Shown piece by piece: positions 7,666-14,661 of a stretch of DNA of 64,000 bases. Within the stretch, counting starts at the first letter, position 1. Each line of letters begins with the position of its first letter. Position numbers and translations under genes: made by a program. Below the pieces are notes generated by a model that had not been told where the DNA came from, did no database searches, and saw only the letters and a list, made by a program, of their open reading frames with translations. Source of the stretch: JAWPMT01 sp965227935 (GTDB taxonomy: Bacteria; Bacteroidota; Bacteroidia; Cytophagales; Cyclobacteriaceae). The DNA lies in NCBI GenBank assembly GCA_965227935.1, contig CBDDGS010000019.1:1116001-1180000 (forward strand). The letters are read 5' to 3'.

Positions 7666-9087
7666 TTGTGTATGCGCAGAGGGTGTTGGATTTTTTTATT
7701 GCTGGTTTTGACTTACCCCGCCGTGGCTCAGCAGTCCAACGCAACGGTCTCGTTGTCAGCGAGCAACGTGCCACTTGAGCAAATCCTCGACAGCATCTCC
7801 GCACAGACGGGTTTCTTCTTTTCTTATAATTCTACGATAGTTCCTGCGGGTAGTCTGTACACCATCAAGTCAGAGGATGACAAACTCACCAAGTTTTTGG
7901 ATAGACTACTGGTGGGTACCAAACTGACGTATTCGATTGATGGAGACCAAATCATACTCAAGCGTGAGAAGGAGCCCAATGCCGAGGTATCACCTTCCCG
8001 CCAGAGTGATTTTATCATTGCCGGCTGGGCGAGGGATGCAGAGACGAATGAAGTGATACCAGGGGTGAACGTGTATCTCAATGGTACATCTATCGGCGCG
8101 GTGACTAATGAGAATGGCTTCTATCGCTTCAACGAGGTTCCCTGGGGTACTTATGAGCTCGTATTCTCGCATGTGAGTTTTCACAAGGTGCTGTTTGAAG
8201 TAAAGGTTCAGGGAACCGGCGACCTGACGGTAAATGGTAGGTTGCGGTTGCGAACGAATGAACTGCAGGGAATCGAGGTGGCTTCTACCCGGCTAAAGCC
8301 CACAGAGGACTGGGACAAAGCCTACAAGATCTTTGAAAGAGAGTTTTTTGGCAATACACTCAATGCCTCCCGATGTGCACTCCTCAATCCCGATGTGCTG
8401 GAGTTCTACACGGATGCCAACAACTCCCTTTTTGCTGAGGCCAGCGCCCCATTGAGGATACGCAATGAGGCCCTTGGCTATATGATCATCTACGAGCTCG
8501 AGCGATTCGAGAATCTTAGCGACGGGCTTACATACTATGGCAATGTACGCTTCGAGCAGCTGCCCATACTGGATAAGAAGGATCGCAAGCGATGGAAGAA
8601 GGCACGCTACAAAAGCTACAGTGGCTCATTGAGGCATTTCTTGAAAGCGCTCGTGCAGGATCGCTTGAAGAAAGAAGGGTTCAGAATGTATCAGGCGGAC
8701 GACATCGTCAAAATCTCGGATCCCACTCCGGAAACGGCCCGTTCTGAGGACGTTGTGGTTAGAAACAATGACTTCAGCTGGACGATTTCATTTCCCAATT
8801 ACCTGTATGTCGAGTATGCCAGAGAAAAGGAAAGTGAGCTGTATTTGATCCGGATGGCGAGTGACCTGCAGGAGCAGGCTATGCTAACTAGAGATTATGT
8901 TCTATTTTTGAGCAGGAAACCGGACGTGCAAAGGTCAATGCTCAGATTAAAAGATTCTTCGGTTATCGTGGATGCCAACGGTCATATTAGGCAGCCACTT
9001 GGAGTTTCTACCGTAGGGTATTGGGCCTGGGAGCGTTTTGCCGATATTGTGCCGATAGACTACGACCCGAAGAATCAAAAATTGTAA
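7666..9087 (+). CDS. Exported STN plus carboxypeptidase-regulatory-like domain protein
   Basis: A 473-residue protein with a signal peptide (cleavage probably after TYPAVAQ), an STN (secretin/TonB N-terminal) domain at about residues 25-90 (LEQILDSISAQTGFFFSYN), a CarboxypepD_reg-like domain at about 115-205 (IAGWARDAETNEVIPGVNVY, GAVTNENGFYRFNEVPWGTY), then about 260 residues resembling carboxypeptidase-regulatory-like proteins of Bacteroidota. These are the N-terminal parts of a SusC-type transducer without the outer-membrane barrel. The first codon is TTG at 7666, or ATG at 7672, directly after the sigma gene. It probably passes a periplasmic signal to FecR. Confidence 0.8.
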   Translation: MCMRRGCWIFLLLVLTYPAVAQQSNATVSLSASNVPLEQILDSISAQTGFFFSYNSTIVPAGSLYTIKSEDDKLTKFLDRLLVGTKLTYSIDGDQIILKREKEPNAEVSPSRQSDFIIAGWARDAETNEVIPGVNVYLNGTSIGAVTNENGFYRFNEVPWGTYELVFSHVSFHKVLFEVKVQGTGDLTVNGRLRLRTNELQGIEVASTRLKPTEDWDKAYKIFEREFFGNTLNASRCALLNPDVLEFYTDANNSLFAEASAPLRIRNEALGYMIIYELERFENLSDGLTYYGNVRFEQLPILDKKDRKRWKKARYKSYSGSLRHFLKALVQDRLKKEGFRMYQADDIVKISDPTPETARSEDVVVRNNDFSWTISFPNYLYVEYAREKESELYLIRMASDLQEQAMLTRDYVLFLSRKPDVQRSMLRLKDSSVIVDANGHIRQPLGVSTVGYWAWERFADIVPIDYDPKNQKL

Positions 9088-9153
9088 TAATAACCTGTAG
9101 AGGTTTTGATTAGCTACTTTGTTATGGAAGTAGTTATCGGTTCGAGTAAATAG

Positions 9154-10095
9154 ATGGAAGAGCAACTAGGTAAATTCTTTTCTGGCGAGGCTACCGAGCA
9201 CGAGATCACAGAGATCATGCGTTGGCGCAATCAGAGCGCTGACAATGCAGAACTTTTCTTTGAAACGAAGAAACTCTGGATTGGTTCGGACGACCTAAAA
9301 CAAATCCCCCCGAAGGATATTTTTGAAAGCATTGTGGCTGAGCCTGCAAAGACGGTGGGGCTGTGGAGCTACGTACGGTACGCTGCAGTCATCGCTTTGC
9401 TTCTGGGCTTCGGTTGGTGGTTGTATACATCATCCACAAGTGGCACTATGCAGGACATACTCCCTATGGTGGAGGTTCACCAACTAGAGGACGGCACTCA
9501 GCTCAACCTCTATAAGGGTGGGACTTTCTCTGTTATTGAGATGAGTGATCAACAGCGGGTAGTGGAGATTTCGGGTAAAGGTTTCTTCGACGTCGTCAGG
9601 GACGAGAGTCGACCGTTCATTGTATTGGCGGAAGGCACCCGGGTAGAAGTACTGGGTACATCGTTTGTCGTCGATACGGAAGAAGCGGACCGTACGGAGG
9701 TATTGGTTGCCACAGGTATAGTCAAGGTGTCGCCAGAAGCTATAGCAGGCGAGGAGTCAGATCAGGTCGTATTGGAAAAAGGAGAGATGGGTATTTTGAC
9801 CAAAGCCGAATTGAAGCTTGAGAAGCGAACAATAGAGGACGAGAACTATTTGGCCTGGAGTTCCGGGCTCCTTTCATTTGACCAGGATCAGTTACACACC
9901 GTAGGTTCGGTGCTGGAAGAAGTGTACGGCCTGGAGGTAAAATTCAATAACAGCGACATAGGCAGTTGCCAACTGACAGCCAAATTCCAGAAGAAACGCG
10001 GAAATGAGGTTGTCCGGATTATTGCGGAGACTTTTGACATGGAATACTCGATCGAGGGTAATCTTGTGGAGTTCTCCGGCAGCGGTTGCCGCTAG
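9154..10095 (+). CDS. FecR-family anti-sigma factor with C-terminal DUF4974
   Basis: A 313-residue single-pass membrane regulator. The N-terminal cytoplasmic part (residues 1-66, with ATEHEITEIMRWRNQSADN) would bind the ECF sigma factor. The membrane segment is at about 70-88 (YAAVIALLLGFGWWLY). The periplasmic FecR domain (EDGTQLNLYKGGTFSV, EISGKGFFDVVRDESRPF, VEVLGTSFVVD) is followed by DUF4974, an STN-like fold (DQDQLHTVGSVLEEVYGLEV). Its stop overlaps the convergent menD stop by 4 bp. Confidence 0.92.
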   Translation: MEEQLGKFFSGEATEHEITEIMRWRNQSADNAELFFETKKLWIGSDDLKQIPPKDIFESIVAEPAKTVGLWSYVRYAAVIALLLGFGWWLYTSSTSGTMQDILPMVEVHQLEDGTQLNLYKGGTFSVIEMSDQQRVVEISGKGFFDVVRDESRPFIVLAEGTRVEVLGTSFVVDTEEADRTEVLVATGIVKVSPEAIAGEESDQVVLEKGEMGILTKAELKLEKRTIEDENYLAWSSGLLSFDQDQLHTVGSVLEEVYGLEVKFNNSDIGSCQLTAKFQKKRGNEVVRIIAETFDMEYSIEGNLVEFSGSGCR

Positions 10096-11786
10096 TCAAC
10101 TCTCAGGTCCATCATGGATCCTTTAATCCGATCATACACGGCTTGATTGGCGTCTTGAGGTGTTTGCACCTCCAATAGTCCTCTTCCCGCGCTCGAAAAT
10201 AGCGACGCCATTCCCTTTTGAAGACCTTCCCTGTCCTCGGCTACATAATAGGCAAATGACTCCTCTTCCGCGAATAGCCGAAGTGTGCGCTGGTGCGTGG
10301 TCCCTAAATATCGCGTCCTTTCCTCCTGAGATAGTCTTCGCGGTCCCGGGATCAGATCGAAAATGCCACCACCATAATTATTGATGACGATGACCTTAAG
10401 GTTATCGGGCACCTGATCATGCAGAAATGCATTGCGATCATAGAGGAAGCTGAGATCTCCCGTGATCAAAAGGTTGGTTTTGTCTGAGTTGATTGCGAAG
10501 CCTACCGCTGTAGAGTTGGCACCATCAATGCCACTTGTACCGCGATTGGCGTGGTAGGTCACGTCTTGCTGGCCTGGTCGATGGAAGAAATTGGCATATC
10601 GTACCGCCATACTATTGGCAAGATGAACTTCCACGTCTGAAGGAAGGGCAGCCATGATCTCTGACATAGCCACGAAATCACAAAATGGCTGCCGTGACAG
10701 CCTGTCTTCCAATAATTGGGTTACCTGGCGCTGCAGGCTTTGCCATTTCTCAAAATAGGCCTTGTCATTAGAGGTCTCTGCAGCGAGTAGCTGCACAAAT
10801 CCTTGAAGTGGAGCTTTAATAATGCCACATAACGACTGAAAGGTATCGCTTGTCCGTTCGCCTGATGACAGGTGCCAGTGTTTCGTTCCCTGCCTCAACA
10901 TCAGTTTCAGTTGTTTCGAGATCAACGATTGGCCCAGCGTCAGGACAAGGTCGGGCTGAAGCGACTCCCATAGGCCTTTATTGGACAGAAACAGATCCTG
11001 ACCCGTGACAACTTCACCCATACCGGTACCATTAGAAATCACGTCTGCGATGACTGGGATGTGTGAATTAGCGCTAAGATTGGACAATGATTGTAACACG
11101 TCCTTCTCTGGGGTTCCCTGTCCCAGTACAATGATTTTATTATGAGCGACCTTCCAATCATCGAGAAAAGGCCTCACGTTTTCAGCGGTTACTTGAAGTG
11201 TTGCTGTAAGTGACGTCAGACCGGGTATTTCTTTCGAAAATGCTAGTGGTTGGCCGTCCTCAGGATAGAATGGTTCACGAAAAGGGATATTGATATGAAC
11301 GGGTCCTTTCGGGGATTGCTGCGCCGTCATCATCGCTTCTTGCAGCTTTCGACGGTATTCCCATTGGGCGTCTCCATGGTCCAGGTCCGCCGGCATTTGG
11401 TAGCTGGCTTTTACATGTGGGGCCAGTGCTCCATGCTGCTGGATGGTCTGACCATCTCGCTGTCCGATCCATTCTGGGGGCCGGTCGGCTGAGATCAGTA
11501 CAAGTGGGATTTCCTGATAGAAAGCCTCGGCGGCGGCTGGAGCAAAGTTGAGCAAGGCGGTCCCGGACGTACAGCAAACCGCCGTTGGCTTACCACTTTC
11601 GAGACACATTCCCAAGGCGATAAAAGCAGCCGATCGCTCGTCAACGACGCTGAATGATTCGATTTGAGGATTTCGAGCGAAGGAAACGGCGAGTGGGGCG
11701 TTGCGCGAACCAGGGCATATCACGGCCTGCTGCAAACCCAGTTGCCTTAGTACTTCGGAGGTATCAAAAACCGCCTGATGCATCAT
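10092..11786 (-). CDS. menD: 2-Succinyl-5-enolpyruvyl-6-hydroxy-3-cyclohexene-1-carboxylate synthase (MenD)
   Basis: A thiamine-diphosphate enzyme joining isochorismate and 2-oxoglutarate, the first committed step of menaquinone synthesis. The 564-residue length is normal. The N-terminal ICPGSRNAPLAVSFARN with VVDERSAAFIALGM is the MenD substrate and activating-Glu region; TSGTALLNFAPAAAEAFYQ follows; the ThDP-binding end contains ITGDLSFLYDRNAF and INNYGGGIFDLIPG. It overlaps menF by 4 bp (ATGA), giving translational coupling. Confidence 0.95.
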   Translation of the reverse strand: MMHQAVFDTSEVLRQLGLQQAVICPGSRNAPLAVSFARNPQIESFSVVDERSAAFIALGMCLESGKPTAVCCTSGTALLNFAPAAAEAFYQEIPLVLISADRPPEWIGQRDGQTIQQHGALAPHVKASYQMPADLDHGDAQWEYRRKLQEAMMTAQQSPKGPVHINIPFREPFYPEDGQPLAFSKEIPGLTSLTATLQVTAENVRPFLDDWKVAHNKIIVLGQGTPEKDVLQSLSNLSANSHIPVIADVISNGTGMGEVVTGQDLFLSNKGLWESLQPDLVLTLGQSLISKQLKLMLRQGTKHWHLSSGERTSDTFQSLCGIIKAPLQGFVQLLAAETSNDKAYFEKWQSLQRQVTQLLEDRLSRQPFCDFVAMSEIMAALPSDVEVHLANSMAVRYANFFHRPGQQDVTYHANRGTSGIDGANSTAVGFAINSDKTNLLITGDLSFLYDRNAFLHDQVPDNLKVIVINNYGGGIFDLIPGPRRLSQEERTRYLGTTHQRTLRLFAEEESFAYYVAEDREGLQKGMASLFSSAGRGLLEVQTPQDANQAVYDRIKGSMMDLRVD

Positions 11787-12964
11787 GTGTCAAAAACCAC
11801 ACTTTTCATCGTCTGCAGCTTGAGTTCCGTTTCGATTTCCTCTTTTTGCGGGTCGGAGTCGAGCGTGATACCTGCTCCGGCGTAGAATCTACCGACAGTG
11901 CCTCGGATCTGCATGCATCGTAGGTTGACGAACAAACTCACTTCATTCTCTACGTGTACAGGTCCAAGAAAGCCACTGTACAGTTCGCGATCATAATGCT
12001 CATGCTCACGGATGAATTCCAGGGCTGGCCGCATCGGCGTACCGCAGACGGCAGAAGTGGGGTGGAGGAGATCAAGCATGATACTTCCGAGCTTTGGCAT
12101 TTGTGTCGCCACCATATCAACGCTAAAGTTTGTTTTCAGGTGCGCTAGGCGCCCGGCCTTTACTGTTCTGGGACCCTGCTCCTCGAATTCCCTCAGGCGG
12201 ATCTTTTTGAAGCAGTCAATGATGTATCGACTTACAATGGCTTGTTCCTCAATTTCTTTCTGTCGCCAGGCAACGTCCTGTAGGCGCTCATGATCTTTGA
12301 TCAATTGCGTGCCAGCCAAGGCGGCAGTGGTGAATCGCTGCTGGTCCTTCGTATGCAAAAGAGACTCTGGTGTGGCCCCCAGCCATTTGCCTACACCAGG
12401 CAAATAGAGGAGGTAGTTCATGGCCTCCGGGTACCGGTCGACCAGTTGGAGAAATTTGTCGAAGGCCTGAAAGTCCTCCGGTAGATGATGGTCGTCACAT
12501 CTTGAGAGTACTACCTTAAGCAGGTGATGCCCATCCAATTTTGGCAAGCACTGCTCCACGGCCTGCTGGAAATTGTACTGTTCAGCGGGTGGGAGTGGTG
12601 GCTGCTCTAACTGCTTACCATTTTCAAGATCTGAGAGGAATTGATCAAGTTGCGATGACGAGAGGGATGGCGAGATTTCAAAACTTTTCTGAGTGCCTTC
12701 CCACGATATCAGCAGGTCAGCCTTCAGGAAAAGCGGCTGAGGAGGGTGCGCCTCCTGAAACGGATTCACTATGAATCCTCGACCGAGGTCTTCGAGATCA
12801 TCAGCATTCACCTGACGGGCTGCACCAAGGTCGATGAGCAAGTAGCGTCTTTCGCTGCCCGGCAGACACCATGTGGCCATGGGAAATTGCTTATCCTCCG
12901 CCATTGCCCAAAGCTGGGCGGGACTCAGAGACGTAAGGGCTTCGATGTTTTCTATCCGATTCAA
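11783..12964 (-). CDS. menF: Isochorismate synthase (MenF, chorismate-binding family)
   Basis: Converts chorismate to isochorismate to start the menaquinone branch. A 393-residue chorismate-utilising enzyme with the signature blocks AALAGTQLI, HLKTNFSVDM, HPTSAVCGTPMRPALEFI, ELYSGFLGPV and FYAGAGITLDSDPQKEEIETE. The isochorismate rather than salicylate or anthranilate assignment rests on the tight coupling with menD (4 bp overlap) and menI (11 bp upstream). Confidence 0.92.
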   Translation of the reverse strand: MNRIENIEALTSLSPAQLWAMAEDKQFPMATWCLPGSERRYLLIDLGAARQVNADDLEDLGRGFIVNPFQEAHPPQPLFLKADLLISWEGTQKSFEISPSLSSSQLDQFLSDLENGKQLEQPPLPPAEQYNFQQAVEQCLPKLDGHHLLKVVLSRCDDHHLPEDFQAFDKFLQLVDRYPEAMNYLLYLPGVGKWLGATPESLLHTKDQQRFTTAALAGTQLIKDHERLQDVAWRQKEIEEQAIVSRYIIDCFKKIRLREFEEQGPRTVKAGRLAHLKTNFSVDMVATQMPKLGSIMLDLLHPTSAVCGTPMRPALEFIREHEHYDRELYSGFLGPVHVENEVSLFVNLRCMQIRGTVGRFYAGAGITLDSDPQKEEIETELKLQTMKSVVFDT

Positions 12965-12975
12965 ATTCAGCTCTT

Positions 12976-13401
12976 TCAGTTGATCCTTCTATCGATGATC
13001 GTGGTGGTCAATCTACTGATACAAACCAAGCGATCCTCTTCATTCACAATCCTTATATCCCAAATATGTGTTCTTCTTCCCACATGCACCGCTCGTGCGG
13101 TCCCCGTGACCAAACCTTCTCTGGCGCTTTTGACATGGTTGGCATTGATTTCCAGGCCAACGACTGCTTGCGTTTGGTGGTCAATTAGTAGTGTTGATGC
13201 CACGCTCCCCAGTGTTTCAGCCAACGCTACTGACGCTCCTCCGTGTAACAGGCCCATTGGAGTTTTTGTTCTGTCGTCGACAGGCATGGTGGCTTTGAGG
13301 TAATCAGTTCCCACTTCGGTAAATTCTATGCCCAGGTGTGACACCATGGTGCGATTAGACATCTTATTGAGTGATTCAGTCTGGGTTGTTTCCGGAAACA
13401 T
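12976..13401 (-). CDS. menI: 1,4-Dihydroxy-2-naphthoyl-CoA thioesterase (MenI), hotdog fold
   Basis: A 141-residue hotdog thioesterase, first gene of the menI-menF-menD operon. Its layout follows the known YdiI/MenI sequence closely: NRTMVSHLGIEFTEVG, LKATMPVDDRT, GLLHGGASVALAETLGS (catalytic Glu in AETLGS) and VVGLEINANHVK. Together with the operon partners this argues for hydrolysis of DHNA-CoA in menaquinone synthesis, rather than a PaaI role. The ATG at 13401 gives an N-terminal length like that of the known enzyme. Confidence 0.85.
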   Translation of the reverse strand: MFPETTQTESLNKMSNRTMVSHLGIEFTEVGTDYLKATMPVDDRTKTPMGLLHGGASVALAETLGSVASTLLIDHQTQAVVGLEINANHVKSAREGLVTGTARAVHVGRRTHIWDIRIVNEEDRLVCISRLTTTIIDRRIN

Positions 13402-13420
13402 GCAGTACCTCTTATTTTCG
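13389..13420 (+). promoter_or_regulatory. Promoter of the histidine phosphatase gene
   Basis: TTTC at 13389-13392, a 20 nt spacer and TATTTTCG at 13413-13420, with the ATG at 13440. It crosses the menI leader, so the two divergent promoters are interleaved and likely interfere. Confidence 0.5.
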
Positions 13421-13432
13421 CCAAAAATTCCT

Positions 13433-13462
13433 CAAAAATATGACGGAGACACCGAAAACCAA
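13433..13462 (-). promoter_or_regulatory. Promoter of the menI-menF-menD operon
   Basis: On the minus strand TTG (13462-13460), exactly 19 nt, then TATTTTTG (13440-13433), a perfect TAnnTTTG box. Transcription would start near 13426, about 25 nt before the menI ATG. It overlaps the start codon of the divergent phosphatase gene. Confidence 0.75.
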
Positions 13463-14084
13463 GCGACTGTATATTGTACGCCACGGAGAGACCGACTATA
13501 ATAAGCAGGGCATGGTCCAGGGACGAGGCATAGATGCGCCTCTCAATGAGTTGGGGCAGCGACAGGCTGAAGCTTTTTTCGAGTATTACCAAGACCAGCC
13601 ATTTGATAAGATCTACATTTCTGAATTACAACGAACCCAACAAAGCATTCAATTATTCATAGACAAAGGTCTTCCTTTTGAGAAGCTCGCCGGTCTGGAT
13701 GAAATAAGCTGGGGGTCTCAGGAAGGGGTTCGCTTTTCAAAGGAGTCAGAAAACTTGTATAAAAGCACCATTGCGAGATGGAAAGCCGGCCACCTCGAAG
13801 AAGCCGTTGCAGGGGGTGAGAGCCCGATAGATGTGATGAACCGTCAGAAAAAGGCCATGGATCATATTCTCGGTCAGTCCGGGGAGAGGAGGGTGCTAAT
13901 TTGCATGCATGGAAGGGCTATACGTATTTTGATGGCGTGGTTATTGGGCTACGATCTCTCGTACATGGATGAGTTCCGACATGCCAATCTTGGGCTCTAC
14001 AAACTCTTTTATACGGGCAAATCATTTCAGTTAGAGGCCATGAATGAAACAGATCATCTCAAAATTCTGGAAGTAGACGAATAA
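13440..14084 (+). CDS. Histidine phosphatase superfamily protein (phosphoglycerate mutase-like)
   Basis: A 214-residue branch-1 histidine phosphatase. The catalytic RHG motif is in LYIVRHGETDYNKQGMVQG and the second His in LICMHGRAIRILMAWLLG; EISWGSQEG holds the acidic residue region and LQRTQQS the second Arg. The substrate could be a phosphosugar or a cofactor intermediate and cannot be told from sequence. The frame stays open upstream to 13371, but the ATG at 13440 is chosen because a promoter box lies at 13413-13420 and the RHG motif is then at the normal distance from the N-terminus. Confidence 0.85.
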   Translation: MTETPKTKRLYIVRHGETDYNKQGMVQGRGIDAPLNELGQRQAEAFFEYYQDQPFDKIYISELQRTQQSIQLFIDKGLPFEKLAGLDEISWGSQEGVRFSKESENLYKSTIARWKAGHLEEAVAGGESPIDVMNRQKKAMDHILGQSGERRVLICMHGRAIRILMAWLLGYDLSYMDEFRHANLGLYKLFYTGKSFQLEAMNETDHLKILEVDE

Positions 14085-14090
14085 ATACCC

Positions 14091-14098
14091 TACTTTTG
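14091..14098 (+). promoter_or_regulatory. -7 promoter element of the RRM gene
   Basis: TACTTTTG is an exact TAnnTTTG match directly after the phosphatase stop. It predicts a start near 14105 and a leader of about 90 nt before the RRM start codon, long enough for autoregulatory RNA structure. No strong -33 element is seen. Confidence 0.55.
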
Positions 14099-14196
14099 CA
14101 AAGTCGATAAGTTGATCTCCGCATTACTCCCTCCCTATTATAAAGGTGTGATGATCGGGTCTTTGACTCCTCGGCACTTTATTTTACTTATTTCTG

Positions 14197-14550
14197 ATGA
14201 ATATTTTTGTTACAAAGTTGAACTATGATACTTCAGAAGCATCATTGCAGCAACTATTTGAAGAATTCGGAACGGTTGATTCCGTGAAAATTATTATGGA
14301 CAGAGAGACTGGTCGAAGCAAAGGCTTTGGCTTTGTCGAAATGCCCGTTGAAGAAGAAGGCTCTGAAGCCATCAATGGACTGAACGAGACAGAGTTCGAC
14401 GGTAGAACGATCATTGTGAAGAAAGCAATCCCAAAAGAAAATAGTGGCGGAGGTCGCGGCGGCTACGGCGGCGGTGGCGGTCGTGGTGGCTATGGCGGCG
14501 GCGGAGGTCGCGGTGGTTACGGCGGCGGTGGTGACCGCAACAGATGGTAA
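14197..14550 (+). CDS. RRM-domain RNA-binding protein with Gly-rich tail
   Basis: A 117-residue protein with one RNA recognition motif at residues 1-80 and a C-terminal Arg/Gly/Tyr repeat tail (three GRGGYGGGG-type units). RNP2 is IFVTKL (residues 3-8) and RNP1 is KGFGFVEM. Such RRM proteins are conserved in Bacteroidota, where related Rbp proteins act as global RNA regulators, and the phylum largely lacks Hfq. The gene has its own promoter, a long leader and a strong terminator. It sits about 2.5 kb from the small-RNA array, which makes it a plausible but unproven partner. Confidence 0.9.
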   Translation: MNIFVTKLNYDTSEASLQQLFEEFGTVDSVKIIMDRETGRSKGFGFVEMPVEEEGSEAINGLNETEFDGRTIIVKKAIPKENSGGGRGGYGGGGGRGGYGGGGGRGGYGGGGDRNRW

Positions 14551-14585
14551 TTACGACATCACATTAGATTTTAATTTATAGACTC

Positions 14586-14613
14586 AATGGCCACTTCCCA
14601 GTGGCCATTTTTT
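14586..14613 (+). terminator. Intrinsic terminator after the RRM gene
   Basis: AATGGCCACT and AGTGGCCATT form a perfect 10-bp stem around TCCC, followed by a T tract. Confidence 0.92.
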
Positions 14614-14661
14614 CTTCCAGTCCTCGTTAGTGCTTATTTTACCTCCTGGGATTGAGAAGAG

